Source of the DNA: Weissella sagaensis
GTDB taxonomy: Bacteria > Bacillota > Bacilli > Lactobacillales > Lactobacillaceae
NCBI RefSeq assembly: GCF_005405285.1
Contig: NZ_BJDT01000002.1
Location: forward strand, 172,194-236,193
DNA: 64,000 nt
Reading direction: 5' to 3'
Shown here: in pieces, positions 44,878-53,297 of the stretch
Layout of the letters: every line of letters starts with the position of its first letter
How positions within the stretch are numbered: position 1 is the stretch's first letter
Program-made: the position numbers and the translations under genes
Notes under the pieces: model-generated
Seen by the model: only the letters and a program-made list of their open reading frames with translations
Database searches by the model: none
Told to the model about the DNA's origin: nothing

Positions 44878-45978
44878 TTAAACCTCTTGCAAGCGCAAAT
44901 CTTGCATCTTTGTTTGGCCGATCACCTTCAAGAAACGGTAGTAACCCCATGCCAACCCAGCCGGTATAACAATGCCAAATACAATTAGCAATACCAAACC
45001 ACGCATATCATGTGCCGCCAACCATAGTGGTGCAATCAGTGAATTCAATCCCAATCCAGCAAGAGCATAGGGAACTTTAAAATCAAAGCCGACAACTGCA
45101 ATAACTGCTGTAATCATTGCAATAACTGCTGGTCCTACGGCTAAAATAGGTCGTTTCAACAAGTTTGCAAATTGGACTTTCGGTGTCACCAAACCTTGGG
45201 CAATATTGCCACCAATTGTATTTTGGTTATAAGACATTGCAGTAAATGAAACGAAAGCAACTGTTGTACCAATCAAAGCTGCCCCTGAAGACATCGGATC
45301 TAGTTGGACTGCAATCGCCAGTGCTGCAGAAGAAGCAGGTGTCATCAAAAAGACAAACCACGAAAGTGAAACAACTAAAGCACCCAAGACTGGATTAACT
45401 TGCATTGTATGCCCAAGCGCACCACTTACCCAATTAAGGGCAGGTGTTGTGACAGATGCCAATCCTAGACCAGCAATTGAACCCACCATTGTCACAGCAA
45501 ATGGGACCAACACCATATCCAATGGCGTCTTACCGGTCATCCACTTTCCCAACATTGCAGCAATCACACCTGCCAGCACAGCTGAAACAGGCTGACCGGC
45601 CGTCATAATTTGTGACCCAGCATCTTGTGCTGCTTGCCAACCAGTGGCTGTCATTGTGTTCGCTACTGCACCTGACGTGAAATAAACACTATTGGCACCA
45701 ACTGTTGATGCAATCATTGTACCACCAATCACCAAAGTTGATGTGCGCATCATCACAGCAATTGCCATCCCCAAAGCAGGCGCTAACAATTTTTGGGCAA
45801 TATTACCAACTTGCACCAATGCATCCCAGTGAATCGTTGTTCCCACCGTATTAACCAACAAGCCAATTCCCAAAAATACCAAAACTGTATTTGAAACACC
45901 TTGTGAAACTAAAAAAACATAATCTTTCGCTGTTAGCTTTTTTTCTTGTGCCTGTGTCTGTGTTTGTGCCCGCTCCAT
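44878..45978 (-). CDS. PTS_EIIC_2-type membrane transporter behind a Leu/Ile leader
   Basis: 366 residues, about 9-10 membrane segments, Gly/Ala/Val-rich with GTMIASTVGANSVYF, AGVIAAMLGKWM and SYNQNTIGGNIAQGL. It resembles the PTS_EIIC_2 domain family usually labelled sugar EIIC, but has no EIIA/EIIB partner gene here and no PTS phosphorylation domain. The leader (46019-46201) encodes a Leu/Ile-rich peptide and an attenuator, and ilvE lies next upstream, so a link to branched-chain amino or keto acids is more likely than a sugar. Family assignment is moderately sure, substrate inferred. Confidence 0.75.
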   Translation of the reverse strand: MERAQTQTQAQEKKLTAKDYVFLVSQGVSNTVLVFLGIGLLVNTVGTTIHWDALVQVGNIAQKLLAPALGMAIAVMMRTSTLVIGGTMIASTVGANSVYFTSGAVANTMTATGWQAAQDAGSQIMTAGQPVSAVLAGVIAAMLGKWMTGKTPLDMVLVPFAVTMVGSIAGLGLASVTTPALNWVSGALGHTMQVNPVLGALVVSLSWFVFLMTPASSAALAIAVQLDPMSSGAALIGTTVAFVSFTAMSYNQNTIGGNIAQGLVTPKVQFANLLKRPILAVGPAVIAMITAVIAVVGFDFKVPYALAGLGLNSLIAPLWLAAHDMRGLVLLIVFGIVIPAGLAWGYYRFLKVIGQTKMQDLRLQEV

Positions 45979-46018
45979 AATTTTACCCCTTCTCCGTATA
46001 ACCCTGAAGATACAAAAA

Positions 46019-46051
46019 AACCGCTAGTTAGTCTGTTCCTAACTAGCGGTT
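46019..46051 (-). terminator. Attenuator terminator of the PTS_EIIC_2-type gene
   Basis: On the minus strand AACCGCTAGTTAG / CTAACTAGCGGTT, a perfect 13-bp stem followed by seven or more T, 40 bases before the start codon. Confidence 0.9.
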
Positions 46052-46120
46052 CACGAATATAACATTCCAGTGATGAACTAGTCGGCCCTTTTTGTAGGCC
46101 GACACAAATTGCTCGACCTT

Positions 46121-46201
46121 TTAGTTGATAATAATCAAGTCTAAAATTAAGCCGAGTAATAAGCCGTTATTTGTGTTGTTCATTACTGTCTTTGTCATCA
46201 T
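46121..46201 (-). CDS. Leu/Ile-rich leader peptide (26 aa)
   Basis: Short frame with CGGAG seven bases before its ATG. Of 26 residues six are Leu and four Ile, concentrated at the end (GLLLGLILDLIIIN), plus a Val. It lies downstream of a promoter (-35 TTGACA 46256-46261, 16-base spacer, -10 CATAAT 46234-46239) and upstream of three alternative helices ending in a terminator. This is the layout of ilv/leu attenuators. The second of two adjacent ATGs could also be used. Confidence 0.8.
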   Translation of the reverse strand: MMTKTVMNNTNNGLLLGLILDLIIIN

Positions 46202-46314
46202 TTTGTTTCTCCGTTTTTTATTTGATGTTTATTATTATGAACCTAAAAATTTGAATGTCAACACTTTTCTCTAATTTATTTTTAATAAAAATAGTTGTCA
46301 GTTAATAATTAAAA

Positions 46315-46341
46315 AAGCAACCCACACATCGTCGGTTGCTT
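46315..46341 (-). terminator. ilvE terminator
   Basis: AAGCAACC / GGTTGCTT stem followed by T residues on the minus strand, 25 bases after the ilvE stop. Confidence 0.75.
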
Positions 46342-46365
46342 ACACTTAATCCTATTTTCGGATAC

Positions 46366-47400
46366 TTAATCTAATGGCACATCAACTGCCCAACCTTCTG
46401 GCCCTTTTTCATCCCCATATTGAATCGCAACTAAACGATCATACAAAGCCTGCGTCTTGGGACCAACTTCAGTTTCAGAATAAAACACATGTTTATTACC
46501 TTGGTGCGTAATCGAACCAACTGGTGAAATAACAGCTGCAGTTCCCATGGCACCGGCTTCTGAAAACTTATCTAAATCATAGATACTAATTGTGGTTTCT
46601 TCTGGCTGCAAGCCCATTTCAACAGCCAGTTCTAGTAACGAATACTTCGTAACTGATGGCAAAATAGATGGTGACTTCGGCGTTAAGAAACGATTATCTT
46701 TAGTGATACCAAAGAAATTCGCTGAACCTAATTCTTCAATGTTTTCATGTAAGCGTGGATCCAAATAAACCACATCAGAATAACCAGCTTGGTGTGCTTG
46801 TTCGCCTGGTAACATTGACGCAGCATAGTTTCCACCGACCTTGGCTTGACCAGTTCCGCCATGCGCAGCACGATCAAAATCACTTGTAACATAAGCTGTC
46901 GGTGCTAATCCACCTGGATAATATGCACCAACTGGCGTCACAAAAATATTGAAAATATAATCATTACCAGGATGTACACCAATGTCTGGTGTCGCTGCAA
47001 TTAGCAATGGTCGAATATACAAGGTCGCCCCTGACTCATAAGGGGGGACAAACTCTTGATTAGCCTTTACCACTTCTTTAATGGCCTCAACAAATAAATC
47101 TTCTGGATAGCTTGCCATCAATAACCGTTCTGCTGAACGTGCCATACGTGCAGCATTACGATCTGGCCGGAAAATATTAACACCGCCATCTTGACGACGG
47201 TAAGCCTTTAACCCTTCAAAAATTTGTTGCCCATAATGAAGCCCAACTGCAGCCTCACTCATTTCTAAATGACTATCTGTGACTAGTTTACCAGCTTCCC
47301 ACTTACCATTATGGTATTCTGCACGATATCGATATGGTAAATCATGGTAAACGAATCCCAAATTTTGCCAATCTAAATCAGATACTTTTGTTTTTGCCAT
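46366..47400 (-). CDS. ilvE: Branched-chain amino acid aminotransferase
   Basis: PLP fold-type IV transaminase that interconverts Leu, Ile and Val with their keto acids. 344 residues; FEGLKAYRRQDG, the cofactor region GGTGQAKVGGNYAASML (PLP Lys in QAKVGG) and FFGITKDNRFLTPKSPSILPS are diagnostic of the long (type II) IlvE. Own promoter upstream (TTGACA/TAATAA) and terminator downstream, so not co-transcribed with the leader-controlled gene that follows it. Confidence 0.95.
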   Translation of the reverse strand: MAKTKVSDLDWQNLGFVYHDLPYRYRAEYHNGKWEAGKLVTDSHLEMSEAAVGLHYGQQIFEGLKAYRRQDGGVNIFRPDRNAARMARSAERLLMASYPEDLFVEAIKEVVKANQEFVPPYESGATLYIRPLLIAATPDIGVHPGNDYIFNIFVTPVGAYYPGGLAPTAYVTSDFDRAAHGGTGQAKVGGNYAASMLPGEQAHQAGYSDVVYLDPRLHENIEELGSANFFGITKDNRFLTPKSPSILPSVTKYSLLELAVEMGLQPEETTISIYDLDKFSEAGAMGTAAVISPVGSITHQGNKHVFYSETEVGPKTQALYDRLVAIQYGDEKGPEGWAVDVPLD

Positions 47401-47530
47401 CTTATAATTCCCCCAAGTTCATAAATTTCTAATCAATTATTAGAATACAATGAGATTATTGTCAAGCTTTTATTTTACGACAAAAAGAAAAGATCTAAAC
47501 ACTTCGAATCATGCCTAGACCTTCACCTAC

Positions 47531-48790
47531 TTATTTAACGACTGCTACAGCCCACTTCTTCTTACCGCGTTTTACAATAACATATTTACCATCGTACTTA
47601 TCAGCAGGATTAATAACGGCATCTTCATCCTTAATTTGTACACCATTCACACGCACAGCACCGTCCTTAACCGAACGACGAGCCGCCGTCTTTGACTTTT
47701 CAAAACCAGCAGCGACAACCAAGTCTAATAGGCCAATTTCAGTATTATCAATTGTAAACGTTGGTACATTACCAGCCAAAACAGCAACTTCTTCAGTTGT
47801 TAATGTTGCAACATCAGCATTGCCAAACAAAACATTTGTCATGACTTCAGCTGTATGCATGGCTTCTTCACCATGCACGAAAGTGGTGACTTCTTGTGCT
47901 AAACGACGTTGTGCATTACGAGCTGATGCATTTTTAGACAAATCAGCAACTAAATCAGCAATTTCATCCTGCGTTAAGAACGTAAAGAACTTTAGCATTT
48001 TTTCAACATCGGCATCAGCTGTGTTCAACCAGAATTGGTAGAATTCAAATGGTGTGGTCTTTTCTGGATCTAGCCAAACTGCACCACCTTCAGTCTTACC
48101 AAATTTTGTTCCATCTGATTTCAACAACAAAGGCACTGTTAATCCAAAAGCTGGTGCATCACTTGCGATTAATTTATGAATTAAATCAACACCATTTGTG
48201 ATGTTTCCCCATTGATCAGAACCACCAATTTGTAGACGTACATGTTCACGTTGGTATAGTTCATAAAAATCAATAGCTTGTAGAATTTGATATGTAAACT
48301 CGGTAAATGAAATACCTGCTTCTAGACGTGAAGCAACGACATCTTTAGCTAACATTGTGTTGATTGAAAACAACTTACCGTAATCACGTAACATCCCCAA
48401 CAAGGACATTTTACCCAACCAGTCATAGTTGTTAACAATAGTGAAACCATTTTCACCAAACAACTTAGCCATTTGTGCACGAATTTTTTCAACGTTGCTT
48501 GCAACGTCTTCTTGTGATAGTAACTGGCGTTCAGATTTCTTACCCGAAGGATCACCAATTGAACCTGTTCCACCACCAACAACAATTACTGGTTTGTGCC
48601 CAACTAATTGGAATCGCTTCAAAATCATAAAAGGAATCAAATGTCCGATATGCATTGAATCACCGGTTGGATCAATCCCAGCATATAAGCCAATTGATTC
48701 TTTTTGTGTTAATTCCCGTAAACCTTCTTCGTCAGTAACTTGGTTAATTGCATCACGCCAAGCTAGTTCATTTAATATATCTACTGCCAT
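47531..48790 (-). CDS. tyrS: Tyrosyl-tRNA synthetase
   Basis: Class I synthetase, 419 residues: HIGH signature in DPTGDSMHIGHL, KFGKT (KMSKS equivalent) near residue 230, and a C-terminal S4 RNA-binding domain (about 355-419). Controlled by the upstream T-box with a UAC specifier. Confidence 0.97.
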   Translation of the reverse strand: MAVDILNELAWRDAINQVTDEEGLRELTQKESIGLYAGIDPTGDSMHIGHLIPFMILKRFQLVGHKPVIVVGGGTGSIGDPSGKKSERQLLSQEDVASNVEKIRAQMAKLFGENGFTIVNNYDWLGKMSLLGMLRDYGKLFSINTMLAKDVVASRLEAGISFTEFTYQILQAIDFYELYQREHVRLQIGGSDQWGNITNGVDLIHKLIASDAPAFGLTVPLLLKSDGTKFGKTEGGAVWLDPEKTTPFEFYQFWLNTADADVEKMLKFFTFLTQDEIADLVADLSKNASARNAQRRLAQEVTTFVHGEEAMHTAEVMTNVLFGNADVATLTTEEVAVLAGNVPTFTIDNTEIGLLDLVVAAGFEKSKTAARRSVKDGAVRVNGVQIKDEDAVINPADKYDGKYVIVKRGKKKWAVAVVK

Positions 48791-48845
48791 TTACTTTGCC
48801 TCCAAATTATTAGTCATTATTTTTTTGACTTCTCACAATAAATAA

Positions 48846-49060
48846 AAAGCACCCTAACCAAGACATCGTTCTTGATTAGGGCGCAGTTAAACGCGGTACC
48901 ACCTAAATTGCCACAATTTGTGACCACTTATCTCTCGTAACGTGAGACGCCCGTTCATGCGCTTTTATGATTGTAATTCGTTAATGAGTTTGATTAGTTT
49001 ACACCGACCACTAATTCGCTTATCTGTCCACTCATCTTCCTACTTGATATCATACATGAT
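48846..49060 (-). promoter_or_regulatory. Tyr T-box riboswitch of tyrS
   Basis: Minus-strand leader with the T-box sequence AGGTGGTACCGCG at about 48904-48892, a candidate UAC (Tyr) specifier at 48975-48973 in GAATTACAATC, and a terminator (GCGCCCTAATCAAGA / TCTTGGTTAGGGTGC, then T run) at 48846-48884. -10 TATAAT at 49067-49072. Uncharged tRNA-Tyr should cause read-through. Confidence 0.93.
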
Positions 49061-49100
49061 AAAACGATTATAGCATAGATGATTACATTTTGTATAATAA

Positions 49101-49375
49101 CAAAAAAAGAGGCCTCTCTCACTAAATGAGCGCAGGCCTCTCCGTGTATAAGTGGACCACCACGTACCACTTATACTTTTTCACCATATCATGTTAACGG
49201 GCACCACCCCATTAACAATCCCCTTTGTTCTAAGAATCCCGTCTTAGAACTCCTTCCGCTTCGCTGAGGTTCCTTCACAACCTCAACAAAACCATTATCG
49301 GACAGCAGGGAATTGCACCCTCCGAAAAGGCGGTCCTAGGACATCACCCCTTGACCAACTGCATCCCCGATAACA
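49101..49375 (-). ncRNA. Unassigned hairpin-rich RNA, about 275 nt
   Basis: No protein frame, but dense structure with its own promoter (TTTCAC 49404-49409, 16 bases, TATAAT 49382-49387) and a terminator with T run (49102-49141). 5' domain of about 80 bases is closed by TTATCGG (49373-49367) / CCGATAA (49301-49295) with inner GCAG/CTGC. Then four hairpins: about 49266-49284, 49227-49250 (9 bp), 49193-49216 (9 bp with one G-U) and 49146-49176 (10 bp). It lacks the motifs of tmRNA, RNase P, SRP RNA and T-boxes that I know. Ends before the tyrS promoter. Confidence 0.7.
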
Positions 49376-49394
49376 GTATTTATTATATCATATT

Positions 49395-50084
49395 TTAATT
49401 CACGTGAAATATCGTATCCTCATCAATCCCTAGGTAAGTACACATTTCCGGCATTAAAATAAAGCTACGTGTTTGAAAATCAATTACTTGCGGTAACATT
49501 TGTTCTTTAAGTCCGCTTAACGCAAGTGCTTGGGCATCCCATGTTTGCGTTGTTAAATTATAAAAACCCGTTCGCCCTGCAGCAGCTGGCGATGTAACAT
49601 ACAAATCAAATAACCGGTACATTATATAACTTTGAACATTCATATATTGCGTTGCATCAGTAAATATAGCTGGCTGTTCATTTTTCAACCAGAGAATTTG
49701 CATGAGTGGCGTAACTTCTTGGAATATTAATCCTGTTTTTCGTTCTAATTGACCAATAACACCGTTCATCACCAGTGCATCGATATACTTTTGCGTTTCA
49801 TAACCATACTTTACCGGCATTAATGATTTTTTCTGTTCATTAAAAGGGATTAAGCTATCTACGGTCATTTCCGTAAATGTGATTGTTTCAATACAATCAC
49901 TCTCATTTAAGACCGTTTGTACTTGCTTTATCGCAGTAATCACTGTCGTCATAATCTGTTCTGCAATCACATTTTTAGTCGTTTGTGAATATGCAAAAGT
50001 TTGTTGTGATGATACTTCATTTTCATCAATCAGTGTCGTATTGACTGCCAACAGTGTGACATCGATAAGTAATGTATATTTCAT
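49395..50084 (-). pseudogene. Truncated FGGY (gluconate) kinase remnant
   Basis: 229 residues matching only the N-terminal half of gluconokinase-type FGGY kinases (LMQILWLKNEQPAIF, YIMYRLFDLYVTSPAAAGRTGFYNL, LSGLKEQMLPQV). The C-terminal ATP-binding half is missing, and the N-terminal phosphate motif (family D-x-G-T-T/S) is degenerate: LLIDVTLLAVNTTL. So it cannot be a working kinase alone. GAGGAG precedes the ATG at 50084. Adjacent gnd and an RpiR regulator suggest a decayed gluconate operon. Confidence 0.7.
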
Positions 50085-50137
50085 AATAACTCCTCTAACT
50101 GCATCTTTTATCATTATACGACAGATGTACAAAAAAA

Positions 50138-50165
50138 GCTGAGGCAGCATAATTCTACCCCAGCT
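50138..50165 (-). terminator. gnd terminator
   Basis: AGCTGGGG / CCTCAGCT-type stem followed on the minus strand by seven T. It separates gnd from the kinase remnant downstream. Confidence 0.8.
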
Positions 50166-50210
50166 TCACTTTCACAATCAAAATATTTTATGGGTTTTAC
50201 CAAGCAATCA

Positions 50211-51119
50211 TTACTTAGCAGTATCCATAGCGTGTCCACCAAAGCCGTTACGCAAAGCTGAAACAACCTTACCAGTAAACGTATCTTCTTGTAGTGAACG
50301 GTAACGCATCATCAATGACAAAGCAATAACAGGTGCTGGGACTTGCAAGTCCAATGACTCTTCAATAGTCCACTTACCTTCACCAGATGAGTGCATAACA
50401 CCAGAAATCTTGTCTAGCTTAGGATCCTTTGAGAATTGATCTTCAGCCAATTCCATCAACCATGAACGGATAACTGAACCGTGGTTCCATAGCTTAGCAA
50501 CGGCTTCGTAATCGTAATCGTATTGTGAGGCTTCCAAAACTTCGAAACCTTCAGCGATTGATTGCATCATACCGTATTCGATACCGTTGTGAACCATCTT
50601 CAAGTAGTGACCTGAACCTAGCTTACCAGTGTATAGGTATCCATCTTCTTCAGCAATAGATACAAACAATGGTTCGATAACTTTCCATGCTTGGGCATCA
50701 TCTCCACCAACCATGAAGTTTCCACCATTACGAGCACCTGACATACCACCAGAAGTACCAGCATCAAAGAACTTAATACCGGCAGCAGTGGTGCGCTTGT
50801 TTTGTTCCAAGTTATCCTTGTAGTTTGAGTTTCCACCATCAATAATGATATCTCCGGCTTCCATCTTCTCAATCAAAGTATCAATGGTTGAGTTAGTTGG
50901 CTTTCCAGCTGGAACCATTACCCAAACAACTTTTGGTGATGGCAATGCTGCCAACATGTCGTCTAAGTCAGTAACCCCAGTAACAGCTTGTGAATATTCG
51001 TCAGCTTCTTTAACAGAATCTGCACTCAAATCATAAGCAACTACTTCATGACCATTATCAACGGCATTTTTTACCAAGTTCAAGCCCATCTTACCAAGAC
51101 CGATCATTGCGAACTTCAT
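50211..51119 (-). CDS. gnd: 6-phosphogluconate dehydrogenase (decarboxylating), short GntZ/YqeC type
   Basis: Oxidises 6-phosphogluconate to ribulose-5-phosphate and CO2, a key step of heterofermentative (phosphoketolase) metabolism. 302 residues, the short form. GLGKMG (7-12), IIDGGNSNYKDN (92-103), catalytic Lys174 and His177-Asn178 in KMVHNGIEYG, GGMSGA. Asp30 at the end of the second beta strand favours NAD over NADP. Divergent from an RpiR regulator. Confidence 0.94.
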   Translation of the reverse strand: MKFAMIGLGKMGLNLVKNAVDNGHEVVAYDLSADSVKEADEYSQAVTGVTDLDDMLAALPSPKVVWVMVPAGKPTNSTIDTLIEKMEAGDIIIDGGNSNYKDNLEQNKRTTAAGIKFFDAGTSGGMSGARNGGNFMVGGDDAQAWKVIEPLFVSIAEEDGYLYTGKLGSGHYLKMVHNGIEYGMMQSIAEGFEVLEASQYDYDYEAVAKLWNHGSVIRSWLMELAEDQFSKDPKLDKISGVMHSSGEGKWTIEESLDLQVPAPVIALSLMMRYRSLQEDTFTGKVVSALRNGFGGHAMDTAK

Positions 51120-51201
51120 GTTTAATACCCCTTTTTTCTATGTGTGTTTTTGTTACATTATTATTATAATGCAAAACTTTTTCACAATGCAAGTATTTTG
51201 T

Positions 51202-51216
51202 TGTAAAATGTTTTCA
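51202..51216. promoter_or_regulatory. Candidate operator between gnd and its RpiR regulator
   Basis: TGTAAAATGTTTTCA is an imperfect palindrome (TG-AAAA / TTTT-CA) just upstream of the gnd promoter (TTGCAT, 18 bases, TATAAT on the minus strand). It resembles RpiR-type or degenerate cre sites. Weak evidence. Confidence 0.3.
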
Positions 51217-51272
51217 TGGGTTGTTTTAATTTTTATCATCTGTATATTAATTGAAATTATTAAGGAGAAAAT

Positions 51273-52115
51273 ATGTCACAATCAGGTTTCGCTCGAATCA
51301 GATCTTTGTTTGAACACCTTACTGGTTCTGATCGTAAGATAGCAACATTCATTTTAGATAATCCTACCGAAATTCGTTCATTAACGATTCAAGAGTTAGC
51401 TAATGCCATTGGCGTTTCAACTGCAACGATTTCACGTTTTGTTAAACGAGTTGGTTTTAATTCGTTTCGTGAGTTTTCATTGAGCTTAGCTAGTTCATCT
51501 GTCACGCAAAGTAGTTTCTTTGGGGAAATTGATGCAACCGATGATCAAAATAGTATCGTCCAAAAAGTGTTTAGTGGCGCCCAAAATGCCCTTGATGCAA
51601 CAGTTAATTTAATTAAACCAGAATCATGGTCAACCGCAACAAATTGGTTACTGAACGCACAAACCATCGGTATTTTTGGCGTTGGTGGTTCAGCTATTGT
51701 TGCCTTAGATGCTTATCATAAGCTTTTACGTACCCCGTTACACATCGAACAACACCCTGACTATGATGTGCAATTAATGCAAACCGTGCATATGACAAGT
51801 CAAGATGTTGCTATTGTTATTTCACATTCTGGTCGTAACCACAATACGTTAAACATTGCCCGACGTCTAAAAGACAATCACGTCAAAATTATTGCAATCA
51901 CTGCTTACCCCAAGTCCGAATTAGCTAAACTTGCCTCAGTCACTCTAGCAAGCGTCGCTGAAGAAGTTAATATTCGTAGCGAATCTATGTCTTCACTAGT
52001 AGCTCAAATTGCTATCATTGACAGTTTATTCACCTTAATTGGCGTACAATTAGGTGATAAAACACAGGCTGTCGTTGAAAAGACGCGTCGAACAATTGAA
52101 GCTAGTCGTGAATAA
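51273..52115 (+). CDS. RpiR-family transcriptional regulator (gnd-associated)
   Basis: 280 residues: N-terminal RpiR HTH (LTGSDRKIATFILDNP, IGVSTATISRFVKRVGFNSFREF) and a C-terminal SIS sugar-phosphate domain with FGVGGSAIVALDAYHKLLR. Divergent from gnd, so probably senses a pentose or gluconate phosphate and controls gnd. AAGGAG before the ATG. Confidence 0.88.
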   Translation: MSQSGFARIRSLFEHLTGSDRKIATFILDNPTEIRSLTIQELANAIGVSTATISRFVKRVGFNSFREFSLSLASSSVTQSSFFGEIDATDDQNSIVQKVFSGAQNALDATVNLIKPESWSTATNWLLNAQTIGIFGVGGSAIVALDAYHKLLRTPLHIEQHPDYDVQLMQTVHMTSQDVAIVISHSGRNHNTLNIARRLKDNHVKIIAITAYPKSELAKLASVTLASVAEEVNIRSESMSSLVAQIAIIDSLFTLIGVQLGDKTQAVVEKTRRTIEASRE

Positions 52116-52121
52116 AAATTT

Positions 52122-52176
52122 AAAAATCCTGCTAATCTTAGACATCAATCAATCTAATAACTAGCAGGATTTTTTT
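52122..52176. terminator. Terminator between RpiR and unknown gene
   Basis: AAAAATCCTGCTA / TAGCAGGATTTTT stem, T run on the plus strand and A run mirrored for the minus strand. Confidence 0.85.
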
Positions 52177-52831
52177 AAACTTGTTCAGGTTGTAAACTAT
52201 TTAGCTTAACTAACCATTTTTTTGTTGTTACATCATCTGTTTTAATCTTGAATGGGATTGTTGAATAAACAACAGCAACATTTTGCCAAACTATTTCATC
52301 AGCTGCGACAAATGATTTCACTAATTGTGAAATATCTGTTGTTTTAATCGTTGCTAGCTGACTTTCAGTATTAAAACGCGTTAGATACCAATTAATAGCC
52401 AATTGTTGACTGATTAAAAGCTTTATATCAAACACTTGTTGCATTAATTTTATTGGCGTTGCGACTGGCACAGCAGGTACTTCTTTAATCAAAAAATGGC
52501 TTAATTTATCCCACTGTTTCACAATAACCGCATAAAATTGCCAAGGTACTTGGTTAGCAATATGCGTGAAGGTCTGTTGGGTAATTATTTTCATATCCCA
52601 AACATCTGAATCTGCTGATGTTGCTTGCAATAGCCATGTTGATAAAAAACGTTGCATTGTTTCATCAACCAGATCTGACGTACCACGCTGCGTTAAAACA
52701 TAACGCCCTTGTATAAACTCACTAACATCTTGTCTAGTAATTTTATTTGCAACTGGCTTTGTCTGACGTTGACGTATTGAACGCCTTTTTTTGTTAGACT
52801 GAACGCCAGCATAATGACCTTGTTTAACCAC
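52175..52831 (-). CDS. Uncharacterised basic protein
   Basis: 218 residues, not recognised. Very basic N-terminus (KKRRSIRQRQTKPVANK, 14-30), then a mostly helical region. Starts with GTG, set by GAGGAG. Stands 15 bases after the GlsB-like gene on the same strand, so likely co-transcribed with it. No signal peptide or membrane segment. The basic tail suggests nucleic-acid or membrane contact, but that is a guess. Confidence 0.6.
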   Translation of the reverse strand: MVKQGHYAGVQSNKKRRSIRQRQTKPVANKITRQDVSEFIQGRYVLTQRGTSDLVDETMQRFLSTWLLQATSADSDVWDMKIITQQTFTHIANQVPWQFYAVIVKQWDKLSHFLIKEVPAVPVATPIKLMQQVFDIKLLISQQLAINWYLTRFNTESQLATIKTTDISQLVKSFVAADEIVWQNVAVVYSTIPFKIKTDDVTTKKWLVKLNSLQPEQV

Positions 52832-52846
52832 AACCCACTCCTCTAA

Positions 52847-53098
52847 TTATTTCTTTGCACGACCTAATAGCCAAGAAACAATGATTACAATGATAACGGC
52901 ACCAATAATTGATGGGATAATTGCCATATCAGCAACGTGAGGTCCCCAAGAACCAAGGACCTTTTCACCTAACCATGATCCAATTAGTCCAGCTACAATA
53001 TTTGCGATCCAACCCATTGAGCCACCATTCTTAGTAACAGCACCCGCAATAGCACCAATAACAGCACCGATAATTAATACCCAAATCAAATGAAACAT
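52847..53098 (-). CDS. GlsB/YeaQ/YmgE family stress membrane protein
   Basis: 83-residue protein with three membrane segments and the family pattern IGAIAGAVTKNGGSMGWIANIVAGLIGSWLG. Known as transglycosylase-associated or general-stress proteins in Gram-positives; biochemical role unknown. First gene of a two-gene unit. Confidence 0.9.
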   Translation of the reverse strand: MFHLIWVLIIGAVIGAIAGAVTKNGGSMGWIANIVAGLIGSWLGEKVLGSWGPHVADMAIIPSIIGAVIIVIIVSWLLGRAKK

Positions 53099-53297
53099 AA
53101 TAAATCTCCTTCTCTATATAAACCGATGATAATCATACACAATGTTATCACATACAACACTACGATAAGTATACACAATTTTCTTATATATATAAAATAT
53201 TATGACTTTTACCTTAGTAAGAATACATTTATTGACGTGTCAATTTACTTTTAAATATTTAATGTTACTGTTACAATATCCTTAAAAGGGGATTATT

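Noticed and set aside
46019..46201. T-box in front of the PTS_EIIC_2-type gene
   Set aside because: No GGGTGG-NACC-type T-box sequence; the leader peptide and alternative hairpins explain the region better.
49101..49375. tmRNA, RNase P, SRP RNA or a riboswitch for tyrS
   Set aside because: Diagnostic motifs are missing and a strong terminator plus a separate promoter lies between it and tyrS.
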